A stretch of 36,352 nt of DNA from Xenococcus sp. MO_188.B8 (GTDB lineage: Bacteria > Cyanobacteriota > Cyanobacteriia > Cyanobacteriales > Xenococcaceae): positions 1 through 36,352 of the forward strand of contig JASJDR010000046.1 in assembly GCA_030065615.1 (NCBI GenBank), read 5' to 3'. The notes beneath the pieces are model-generated. The model made no database searches and had not been told where the DNA came from. It saw only the letters and a program-made list of their open reading frames with translations. Both the position numbers and the translations under genes were made by a program. Below, piece by piece: positions 10,901 to 18,408 of this stretch. Every line of letters begins with the position of its first letter. The stretch's first letter is position 1.

Positions 10901-11657
10901 CTATAGTTTCGAGGGTAAGCGTACCTGCATTTTGGTTGGCTTCTTGAACAGCACCCACGATTCTTGCCCACAACTGCGATACCGTCTCTTTTGAGTATTG
11001 AGCGATAAGTGATTGGAGTAAAGATAGGGTACTTCCAGAATCAGCATCTAAATCGTAGCCGATGAGGTGAAAGGCTTTTAAGAATTCCCAAAGTTGCTTA
11101 TCTGAAACTTCTTTTCCCCCGTTGGCGGTTTTTAAATGGGTTTTAAAAGCTGCCAGCTTTTTTCGTTTAGCATCGCTACTAAATTTAGGGGTATCAACCT
11201 TGGTGAGAAACTCCTGTTCATTTTCTGAATGTCTCGCCCACTCTAGAATAGGTCTAACGTTTTTGATGTCTGTCGCACTTAATGGTCCTGTAATTAGTGC
11301 CAAAGAATCAACACTAGAATCAAAATCTCCATCGTTGAAATCAGCCCAGGTACTTTGTATTACTTCAGCGAAAGTTTCATTACCTTTGGTAATGCTAATA
11401 TCATGCTTGATCTGAGCTAACAGTCGTGCTTCACGTTCTGATTGCGGTTGCTTTGAGAAAACAATAAAGTCGTCTGTATTGAACCCCGCATAACTTCCCT
11501 GTAATTTAAGCTTGGTAATCGGATGAGGAGGAAGACACGGTGAAATCCGCCCTGTCAGCATCAATACAGTGAAGGCAGCCTGAATACGAGTTTCAAAGTT
11601 AGTACCACCGCCACCAGTAGAAAAGGAGTTACTTTGTTGTTTTATCGACTGACTCAT
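7992..11657 (-). pseudogene. Avs-like nuclease/STAND NTPase, N-terminal part (split by Tn3)
   Basis: 1222 host residues from ATG 11657. Near the start GGGGTNFETRIQAAF, then TDDFIVF (D62, D63) and AQIKHD (Q82, K84) fit a PD-(D/E)xK nuclease fold of the Cap4/Mrr sort. A NTPase domain follows: Walker A GERGSGKS at 318-325, a Walker B-like strand YLIIES at 381-386 and TVIATGRD at 413-420. The rest is long and helical. Nuclease plus STAND NTPase plus helical repeats is the architecture of Avs antiphage proteins, which oligomerise on sensing a phage protein. The assignment is by architecture, not by alignment. The reading frame continues into the transposon and adds 20 foreign residues, ending at 7929. 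The remaining 480 residues lie at 3264-4711. A possible Shine-Dalgarno AGAGGAAG precedes the start. The insertion probably inactivates the gene, unless the truncated protein retains some activity. Confidence 0.85.
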
Positions 11658-11710
11658 AGCTCAGTTACTTCCTCTCACCACCTTCTCAATTCCTTTGGTT
11701 CGGATGAAGC

Positions 11711-11953
11711 TTGATTGCCCATATTTCTAACTATTCCCCCCGTAGATGCCAAAATACTCCTATAGAAGAAGTTGCATCTAATTTAGCGTCCTTGAAAGTT
11801 TTTGTCTTGATAGCTCTTGAAAAAGGAACTTCTCACGACCCTTTCCCCCTAATCAAAAAAAGACTAAAGCTAGCTATTGAAACCTATAAAGATTACAGTG
11901 ATCGGAAGTTGAAAAATGTTCCTGTAATGGGAGAATTATTAGGTAGAAATTAA
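11711..11953 (+). CDS. Small hypothetical protein (doubtful)
   Basis: 80 codons from TTG 11711. The second half (LKVFVLIALEKGTSHDPFPL and then KKRLKLAIETYKDY) looks protein-like and amphipathic, but I recognise no family. It ends ten bases before the recombinase gene and could be its leader gene or a remnant of a longer one. The first ten codons are not convincing. Confidence 0.3.
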   Translation: MIAHISNYSPRRCQNTPIEEVASNLASLKVFVLIALEKGTSHDPFPLIKKRLKLAIETYKDYSDRKLKNVPVMGELLGRN

Positions 11954-11962
11954 AAGTCTATT

Positions 11963-12919
11963 GTGAGCTACCTGCTTTATTCTCAAGCAGAACAGTTAAA
12001 GCTGAAAGAACCCGTACCAGTAACTTTACATCCCGCAGCCGTATACCTTAGTTCTTTGAGTAAAGGTTCGCGTCGCACCATGCTGTATTCCCTTAATGCG
12101 ATCGCGGAACTACTAACCGATGGTGAATGCGACGCTTTTTCTCTCGATTGGTCAAAATTGCGCTACCATCACACCGCCGCCGTTAGAACTGCTTTTAAAG
12201 AACGACTCGCCCCTACAACCACCAACAAAATGCTCGTGGCACTGCGTCGGGTACTAACCGAAGCCTACCGCCTCGATTTGATGGATGCCAATGACTATCA
12301 CAAAGCCATCGATCTGCCCCACGTCAAAGGAACGGGAAAGCTTAGAGGTAGGGCTTTAAGCGTTAGTGAAATAGAGAGTTTGATTGCTAGCTGTTACCAA
12401 CAAGAAAATGCTCTTGGTTTTAGGGATGCTGCGGCGATCGCCATCTTGCGCTGTGGCGGTATTCGCCGACAGGAGATGGTTCGATTAAAATGCCAGGATT
12501 TATGTCTCAAGACGGGGGAATTAACCATACTCAAGGGCAAGGGCAACAAACATCGACTGGTTTATCTGACTCCCGAAGCGATCGCCCTAATTGAAGATTG
12601 GTTAAAAGTTAGAGGAAGTACCCCAGGCGCATTGATTTGTCCCGTCCATCGAGGCGGAAAGATTGTCCTCCGTCACTTTGCCAGTAACGGCGATGGTATT
12701 TACAAGCTAATTCAAGCCAGAGCAAAAAAGGCGGGAATCAAACAATTTTCCCCCCATGACTTTCGACGCACCTTTTGTACCGATCTCCTCGAATCTGGGG
12801 AAGATGTGTTGACAGTTCAAGAATTAGCAGGGCATTGTTCCCCCGCTACCACCGCCAAATATGACAAGCGGGGGGAAAGTAGAAAACGTCGCGCCGTCAG
12901 GCATTTAAAGTTTAAATAG
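11963..12919 (+). CDS. Tyrosine recombinase (XerC/D-like integrase)
   Basis: 318 residues, the usual length for a Xer-like enzyme that cuts and rejoins DNA at specific sites. The N-terminal SAM-like core-binding domain covers about residues 20-115. The catalytic domain has box I GGIRRQEMVRL (Arg), the lysine strand TILKGKGNKHRLVYL, HDFRRTF (His and Arg), HCSPATTAKYDKR (second His and Tyr). All catalytic residues are present, so the enzyme looks active. The start is GTG 11963. Beside a ParA/RHH cassette its likely job is resolving plasmid dimers or integrating the replicon. Two HIP1 sites in it suggest long residence in cyanobacteria. Confidence 0.85.
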   Translation: MSYLLYSQAEQLKLKEPVPVTLHPAAVYLSSLSKGSRRTMLYSLNAIAELLTDGECDAFSLDWSKLRYHHTAAVRTAFKERLAPTTTNKMLVALRRVLTEAYRLDLMDANDYHKAIDLPHVKGTGKLRGRALSVSEIESLIASCYQQENALGFRDAAAIAILRCGGIRRQEMVRLKCQDLCLKTGELTILKGKGNKHRLVYLTPEAIALIEDWLKVRGSTPGALICPVHRGGKIVLRHFASNGDGIYKLIQARAKKAGIKQFSPHDFRRTFCTDLLESGEDVLTVQELAGHCSPATTAKYDKRGESRKRRAVRHLKFK

Positions 12920-12936
12920 CTCAGTTTTCAGTATGT

Positions 12937-12960
12937 ACTTGCTGAAGTACTTCAGCAAGT
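12937..12960. promoter_or_regulatory. Perfect 24-bp palindrome at the end of the RHH gene
   Basis: The sequence is a 12-base arm ACTTGCTGAAGT followed by its exact reverse complement. It lies between the convergent recombinase and RHH genes and touches the RHH stop codon (12960-12962). The core TTCAGCAAGT recurs inside the RHH gene and upstream of parA, so it is a probable partition (parS) or operator site of this cassette. It could also act as a terminator stem. Confidence 0.6.
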
Positions 12961-13274
12961 CAGTAATCAAGGCTGCTTAATGCGCGATCTATTATGGTTC
13001 TGACCAATTCAGTTTTTGGTTTGCCAGTATCTACGCTCAACTGAGCGAGTCTTTTATTTAACGATTCGGGTATGTCCACTGTAAATCTAATGCTAGATTC
13101 TTTAGATTTGCGATCGCCAAATAACTCCTGTTTTAGATTAGCTCCGATGCGATCGGATATTTCAGTACTGACTTGAGTATTTGCTTCAGCAAGTACTTGC
13201 TGATTTACTTCAGTATTAATGTCATCACCAGCAATAAACTGCTTTTGGGCATCGGATAATTTTTTACGAGCCAT
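12960..13274 (-). CDS. RHH DNA-binding partition partner (ParG/CopG-like)
   Basis: From ATG 13274 the protein is 104 residues. The C-terminal half SSIRFTVDIPESLNKRLAQL and then TGKPKTELVRTIIDRAL is a ribbon-helix-helix domain (one DNA-contacting strand and two helices). The N-terminal half is polar and flexible, as in ParG-type centromere-binding proteins that stimulate ParA ATPase. The gene overlaps the end of parA by 11 bases, so the two are co-expressed. An earlier in-frame ATG at 13289 would add MRLLT. The codons for NQQVLAEANTQVSTE contain copies of the palindromic site seen on both sides of the cassette. The partition role is inferred from the domain and the neighbour. Confidence 0.75.
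   Translation of the reverse strand: MARKKLSDAQKQFIAGDDINTEVNQQVLAEANTQVSTEISDRIGANLKQELFGDRKSKESSIRFTVDIPESLNKRLAQLSVDTGKPKTELVRTIIDRALSSLDY
13186..13203. promoter_or_regulatory. 18-bp palindromic site inside the RHH coding region
   Basis: TCAGCAAGTACTTGCTGA is a perfect palindrome within codons of the RHH gene. Degenerate copies lie on both sides (TTCAGTACTGACTT near 13161 and TACTTCAGTATT near 13206). The core matches the sites at 12937-12960 and 13945-13964. Confidence 0.6.
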
Positions 13275-13911
13275 AGTTAAAAGCCTCATCGAATAATTGA
13301 CGGTAAAAGTTAGCTACTTCTTTAGCAGAACGAGTTTTAAGATCGAACAATGTTGCCCCTTGTCCCATAACATCCGCTGCTACCTGACGCTGTGGTATCT
13401 CTGCTTTAAGTAGGGGAACATCTTGATATGCCGATAACACTTCTCTGGCTTCTGCTAGGAGTAAAGTTTTTGGCACTACGCGGGAGAGAAATGTATAGGC
13501 GGATGGTTTGCCACTTCTAATTTGTCTGGCTCTGCTTACTGCCTTGATTGCTTGATGACTTGCTGAAATATCGGGCGCACTAGGCTGAATCGGAATGAAT
13601 ACTAAATCTGCTAGTAACAAAATCGTTCTCTGTACCTCTGCCAATCCCCCAGCACCATCAATAACTACATAATCTGCCGATGATGCGATCTCTGGTATTT
13701 CATCTAATAAAGGATCTGGTTCGGTTAGTCGATAAATCTGGGGACGAGGTATGTTGTCTTCTAAATTACTAATCCAGGTCGAACTGGTGGCTTGGGAGTC
13801 GGCATCAACTAAAGCGACAGTTTTGTCTTTATTCAATAGATAACGACATAAGTGAACCGCACTACTACTCTTAGTCGAGCCTCCCTTTAAATTGATGAAG
13901 GCAGTAATCAT
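13264..13911 (-). CDS. parA: ParA-type partition ATPase
   Basis: 215 residues, the short ParA class (type Ib) without an N-terminal HTH. The deviant Walker A is FINLKGGSTKSSSAVHL (residues 5-21; KGGxxKS), Walker A-prime is VALVDADSQAT, and the Walker B region is DYVVIDGAGG. It drives segregation of a low-copy plasmid with a centromere-binding partner, here the RHH gene that overlaps its end. Palindromic sites lie just upstream and are likely operator/parS sites. Its presence is the main argument that the window belongs to a plasmid or a once-autonomous element. Confidence 0.85.
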   Translation of the reverse strand: MITAFINLKGGSTKSSSAVHLCRYLLNKDKTVALVDADSQATSSTWISNLEDNIPRPQIYRLTEPDPLLDEIPEIASSADYVVIDGAGGLAEVQRTILLLADLVFIPIQPSAPDISASHQAIKAVSRARQIRSGKPSAYTFLSRVVPKTLLLAEAREVLSAYQDVPLLKAEIPQRQVAADVMGQGATLFDLKTRSAKEVANFYRQLFDEAFNYGS

Positions 13912-13940
13912 AAATGATGCTTGCTCATTAATTAAAGTGC

Positions 13941-13964
13941 TGACTTGCTGACTTACTTCAGCAA
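13941..13964. promoter_or_regulatory. Palindromic operator/parS candidate upstream of parA
   Basis: TTGCTGA at 13945-13951 faces TCAGCAA at 13958-13964, with a further TGCTGACT just before. The half-site is the same as in the palindromes inside and after the RHH gene. Its place, about 35-55 bases before the parA start, suits autorepression. Confidence 0.55.
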
Positions 13965-14178
13965 CATTAGCCTACATATTAGTTATTGGAAATAGAAAAA
14001 ACACTCAGATTGAATAGTTGGTTTTTGACACAGTTAAGGAGGCAGCGATCATTAATGCGTTCTGAAGTAGTACTAAAGCAATTTATTTTGTTACAAATTA
14101 TGACAAAATGCATCAAACCACAATTGTCTTCCTAAGTAATTATTAGAGAATATTCAAAAACTACTCTCTAAATTACGT

Positions 14179-14787
14179 ATGCACGAGAGATATTTAAGAT
14201 ATACATCTATGAGTGATGAGGAGCTTGTTGCCCAAATTCTCAAAGGAGATGAATTGGCTGCTACCTACCTGATCCTCATAATTTGTGGTTCGCGTTTAAA
14301 ATTTTTAACCCAGCAGAAGTTTAAAACTCTAAATCTTGAGTTTGACGAAGTAGCAAGCGACCTTTTTCTTCATTTAAAACAAAAGGACTGGAAAGCTCTC
14401 CGCGATTTTCGCGGACATAATAAATCTGGTCGCTCATGTAAGCTTAGTAATTATATTAGCTTGATTGCATCCCGACTTCTTTGGAAGAAAATGGAGAAAG
14501 CTAAGAAAGATATTGATTGGATTTCTCCTCTATATGAAGTAGAAGGATTATTGATTCCAGATCGAGCGGTCGAACGCAATCGATTAATTGAATATGTTAT
14601 TGATGCTGTTATGTCTTTGGAAAATCCAGTAGAACGTGAAGTTCTCCTACTATACAAAATAGAAGGACGTAATGTACAGGAAGTAGCAGAAATATTGAAT
14701 ATTAAACCAGGAAACGTATATACACGCTGTACTCGTGCTTTAAAAAATCTTCGTCTCTTGCTTGAGCAGGGAGATGTTTATGTTTAA
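14179..14787 (+). CDS. ECF-like sigma-70 family factor
   Basis: 202 residues. SDEELVAQILKGDELAATYL opens region 2, a hydrophobic and charged core runs to about residue 110, and region 4 is PVEREVLLLYKIEGRNVQEV, then AEILNIKPGNVYTRCTRALK, a clear helix-turn-helix that reads the -35 element. ECF factors turn on a small set of genes when a partner anti-sigma releases them. The next gene starts before this one ends and encodes the anti-sigma zinc-finger, which strongly supports the assignment. The start could also be ATG 14209 (MSDEELV), which matches the usual ECF start better than ATG 14179. No clear Shine-Dalgarno precedes either. Confidence 0.8.
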   Translation: MHERYLRYTSMSDEELVAQILKGDELAATYLILIICGSRLKFLTQQKFKTLNLEFDEVASDLFLHLKQKDWKALRDFRGHNKSGRSCKLSNYISLIASRLLWKKMEKAKKDIDWISPLYEVEGLLIPDRAVERNRLIEYVIDAVMSLENPVEREVLLLYKIEGRNVQEVAEILNIKPGNVYTRCTRALKNLRLLLEQGDVYV

Positions 14788-16252
14788 ATGTCCAACAGAA
14801 ATACAACTTACTTTATTTATCGAGGGCAAGTTATCAAAAACAGAGGCGATAAAAATTCGTCAGCACATTGCTGAGTGCCAAAATTGTTCTCGTGTATTAG
14901 CAGATATTATCCAACTTCAGGATTTAGAAGTAAACGGATTATTACCTGAAGTAACTCAGCAAGAACTGGATAATGCTTTTCGGGCGATAGAAAAATTAAG
15001 ACAAAACCAGGAAAAAGCTCTCCCTACCGTTTCTAAAACCAAAAATCACCGTCTGACAAAAACCAACCATGAATCTAACGGTTTTTTGGGAGGAGTGATT
15101 GCTGCTGCTGGATTGACAAAAATCCATGAAAGTCAGGATTCATCAAGCTTGACTCCAAATTATGCCGAACAAAATGAAAAAAATATTTCTCCTCCTGTAA
15201 GAAATCACGAAATATTTTCCTCTCAATCAGTAGAAGACAAAAATTCGCCAGACACAGAAATAGATCGGGAGGTTGAAACTGTGAATAACATGAGTACATA
15301 TGCCAAAGTTGAAGCTGCACCAACTGTAGTCGGAACGTCAGGTTTTGAAGGACAATCCTCTTTTATTCAGCAAAGTCATGCTGATACCTGCGCTATTCGC
15401 TGTCAAGAATTAATACTGCGTGATTTTGGATTAAATGTACCTGAAGATGTTCTTGTGAATCAGGCAATGGAACAAGGATGGTATACCCCTGGTGGGGGAA
15501 CAAATCCTCATGAGGTAGGAAATCTTCTCGAATTACATGGAGTTCAAGTAAATCGTTACGAAAGGGCAAACATTTTTACCTTGACCAGCGAGCTTGCTAA
15601 GGGAAATAGAGTCATTATTGGTGTAGATTCTGGCGAACTATGGAACAAAGGATTTTCTGAAGAACTAGAAGACCAAATGGGAATTCAAGGAGCAGATCAT
15701 GCTTTGATTGTTTCGGGGATTGACACATCAGACCCTGATGATGTGAAAGTAATTCTTACTGACCCAGGTTCTGGAGATATAGCTAAGGAATATCCAATGG
15801 AACAATTTATTGATGCCTGGAAGGATTCTAACTGTTTCATGGTAGCAACTGTCGAACCAGCACCTCTGGCTTTTAATCCTGAGATGGCTAATTTCAACTA
15901 TGCACAAGGACATCTTTCAGAAATTGGTAATTTATCTTATGGAGATTTCCAACAACTATTCGCTCCTTGTTTGGAACTTGAACTTAGCGACTCACTTCTC
16001 AAAGATCAAGCTGAGTTATTTTCTCAAGCAGTCAATGAAGATGATTTTGCTTTAGCACATCCTGTAGACGAAGAAGAGCAAGTATTTATTGACGAGCATT
16101 CTGAATCGACTTCAGTTGCAATAGATCGTATTTGGGACGATCTAGATGACGATTTAGACCACGAATCGTCTTTAAACGATGACGATGATTCTCAAGATGA
16201 TAATTACAACATTGATGATGAAGATGACTTTCAAGATGATGTCTTCTCGTAA
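14780..16252 (+). CDS. Anti-sigma zinc-finger fused to a C39-like cysteine peptidase, acidic tail
   Basis: 490 residues from ATG 14780, chosen because AGGGAG lies six bases upstream; an in-frame TTG at 14762 is less likely. Residues 1-60 hold the anti-sigma zinc-binding motif HIAECQNC (H29, C33, C36), which binds the sigma factor whose gene overlaps by eight bases. Residues 60-190 are a polar linker. Residues 195-370 resemble a C39-like papain-fold domain: SHADTCAIRCQELIL (C204), GADHALIVSGID (H307) and LTDPGSGD (D328) supply Cys, His and Asp in the right order. From about 430 to the end the chain is extremely acidic, with runs such as WDDLDDDLD and NDDDDSQDDN. There is no obvious transmembrane helix, unusual for an anti-sigma factor. 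Self-cleavage releasing the sigma factor is a plausible but untested idea. Confidence 0.75.
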   Translation: MFKCPTEIQLTLFIEGKLSKTEAIKIRQHIAECQNCSRVLADIIQLQDLEVNGLLPEVTQQELDNAFRAIEKLRQNQEKALPTVSKTKNHRLTKTNHESNGFLGGVIAAAGLTKIHESQDSSSLTPNYAEQNEKNISPPVRNHEIFSSQSVEDKNSPDTEIDREVETVNNMSTYAKVEAAPTVVGTSGFEGQSSFIQQSHADTCAIRCQELILRDFGLNVPEDVLVNQAMEQGWYTPGGGTNPHEVGNLLELHGVQVNRYERANIFTLTSELAKGNRVIIGVDSGELWNKGFSEELEDQMGIQGADHALIVSGIDTSDPDDVKVILTDPGSGDIAKEYPMEQFIDAWKDSNCFMVATVEPAPLAFNPEMANFNYAQGHLSEIGNLSYGDFQQLFAPCLELELSDSLLKDQAELFSQAVNEDDFALAHPVDEEEQVFIDEHSESTSVAIDRIWDDLDDDLDHESSLNDDDDSQDDNYNIDDEDDFQDDVFS

Positions 16253-16370
16253 AAAACTACTCTTAAATTTGCCTTTCGCATAAATAAAATTTCCCAACTC
16301 AAGTAAAACGGCAACAACTTCAATACAGCATCGAATTTTTTCATCCTTCATTAAGTATTTGAGCAAAATC

Positions 16371-18380
16371 ATGCAAACTCCGTTAAACAATAAGGCTTTT
16401 TCTCAAAAAAATCCTCAATTTTTTACAGGTACAAATATTTCTTCAATTGAAGAAATTGATGCTATTACCAATGCAGAAGAACATATTCGATTTGTTACCA
16501 ACCTGATTCAGAAGCATTCTATCTTTGGAGAAAGACAAGATAATCTTTTTAGACAGCTTTACTCTATAGATAGACGAGTTAAAGATTCTACGCTTTATCT
16601 AGCAGTTTTAGGAGAGTTTAGTAGTGGTAAAAGCACTTTCATCAACGGACTATTAAGAAAACGTTTGCTTAAAGCTTCAAGAGTAGCAACTACCGCATCA
16701 GCAACTTATATTTCTTATGGAGATGAGTTTAGCGTTAACGTAACTTTTTTGGATGATAGTCAAATTCAGGCTACAGAATCTAATACTTCAGAGTTATATC
16801 AAGCTATTTCTCAAATCAAATCAGACTTACCAAAACAATTCAAGCTTCAAGAACTGATAAATCTCCTAACATCTGACCGAGACGTAGCAGATGGAGTTAA
16901 ACGAATTAATATTTCACTGCCAGAAGAAAGTTTAAAGTTCGGGCTATCGATTATTGATACACCAGGGATTGGAGCGGGAGCAGAGTATACGAATAATCAC
17001 GCCAATGTAACTCAAACTGTAATTGAAGAATCGGCTGATGCCGCCATCATTTTGATTCCTTCTTCCTCACCAATGTCAGAGACTCTAATATCCTTTTTAC
17101 AAACCACAGCCAGTCATTTTCTGCATCGTTGTATTTTTATCATTACGGCTATGGACGATCAAGAAGAAGAAGAAAGAGAAAGTATTATCAATTTCGTCAA
17201 ACAAAAGCTAGAGACAAAATTAGGATTAGTCAATCCTGTGGTTTTAGAATCAGCAGCAATAACCATGTTACCGATTCCTCAAATTCCACCATATAAAAAA
17301 GGTATTTGGTCTTACTGGCAAAAACAATTTCAGAACCTTGAGAGCATTCTGTTGCAAGAAATGTATCGCCAGCGCAATGTAATTATTTCTGAAAGGTTAG
17401 TCTATCTTCTTCAAGAGATATTTTTAGACTTGAATCAGGATATTAAGGACAAACAGAAAAAACTCACAGAAGAAGAGCAATATCTTAACGCGAATTCTGT
17501 AACAGCAATTGAAGAGGTTTTAGGAAGACTTTTTGAGCAAGGAACAGAAAAAATATCTCGTCAGGGGGATATTTGTAAATCAAAAGCAATATCAAAATCA
17601 AGGAAATTTAGAACTAAGACCAAGGATCAAGTTAATGAAATTATTATTGAAGCAGGATGGGAAATTACTAAGAACTACGAGGATAGTGTAGAACCTAAAA
17701 TCAAGTCAGAAATAAAAACTGAATCTAAAAAATTCATCAAGAAAGTTAATAAAGATATCAAAGTACTAAGAGAGTCTTGTGAAGAAGTATCTTCTGAATT
17801 CAAACACCAATTTGAAAGAAACTATCAAAATTTAAAAGCTCTTGGAGTAAATATTAAAATTTCTGATCTGACGACCTCTTCTCTTAATATCTCATCTTTA
17901 AATTTTTCTTCTCCTAAAAGCTTTATTAAGCAAGTTAACAAAGAAGATAATCAAAGAGCTGGAGGAGGAGCTGTTATCGGAGGAATAATTGGAACATTTT
18001 TATTACCTGGAATAGGAACAGCTGCTGGCAGTGCCATTGGAGCTTTTATTGGATATGGAAGTGGTAATGATTTAGAGACTTGTCGTCAGGGTGTAAAAAG
18101 TAGAGTAGGAAATGATGTCGATAAATATGTCGATAAATATTTATCGGAAGTACAATCAAAAATCAATCATTTTGTTCAAAATGCTACCTCTGATTTAGAT
18201 GATGCGGTAGAAGAACATCTATCAAAATATGGTGCTGTTGTTAATAAAATGCTCGCGGAGCATAACAGAAAAAAAGAACAACTCAAAATTGATATTCTCG
18301 AAGTTAATTGTGATAGCAAAGAATTGAGCTACAGAAAACAAAAACTAGAAACTCTCCATTCTAACCTTCTCCAAGTATAA
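16371..18380 (+). CDS. Dynamin-like GTPase, first of three
   Basis: 669 residues from ATG 16371 (TTG 16359 is in frame). The GTPase domain has G1 LGEFSSGKSTFINGLL (about 80-95), G3 DTPGIGAG (about 196) and a G4-like ITAMDD (about 258). A long coiled-coil-rich region follows, then a glycine-rich hydrophobic stretch at about 530-565 (GGGAVIGGIIGTFLLPGIG) that could insert in or lie on a membrane, and a C-terminal helical part. This is the layout of bacterial dynamin-like proteins, which assemble on membranes and use GTP to remodel or fuse them. It follows the anti-sigma gene by 118 bases on the same strand and is probably transcribed with it. Confidence 0.8.
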   Translation: MQTPLNNKAFSQKNPQFFTGTNISSIEEIDAITNAEEHIRFVTNLIQKHSIFGERQDNLFRQLYSIDRRVKDSTLYLAVLGEFSSGKSTFINGLLRKRLLKASRVATTASATYISYGDEFSVNVTFLDDSQIQATESNTSELYQAISQIKSDLPKQFKLQELINLLTSDRDVADGVKRINISLPEESLKFGLSIIDTPGIGAGAEYTNNHANVTQTVIEESADAAIILIPSSSPMSETLISFLQTTASHFLHRCIFIITAMDDQEEEERESIINFVKQKLETKLGLVNPVVLESAAITMLPIPQIPPYKKGIWSYWQKQFQNLESILLQEMYRQRNVIISERLVYLLQEIFLDLNQDIKDKQKKLTEEEQYLNANSVTAIEEVLGRLFEQGTEKISRQGDICKSKAISKSRKFRTKTKDQVNEIIIEAGWEITKNYEDSVEPKIKSEIKTESKKFIKKVNKDIKVLRESCEEVSSEFKHQFERNYQNLKALGVNIKISDLTTSSLNISSLNFSSPKSFIKQVNKEDNQRAGGGAVIGGIIGTFLLPGIGTAAGSAIGAFIGYGSGNDLETCRQGVKSRVGNDVDKYVDKYLSEVQSKINHFVQNATSDLDDAVEEHLSKYGAVVNKMLAEHNRKKEQLKIDILEVNCDSKELSYRKQKLETLHSNLLQV

Positions 18381-18408
18381 ATCCATCTATAATCCAGAAA
18401 AACTTAGT

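Noticed and set aside
12937..13964. CRISPR array
   Set aside because: The repeats are short palindromes with irregular spacing inside genes, not repeat-spacer units.
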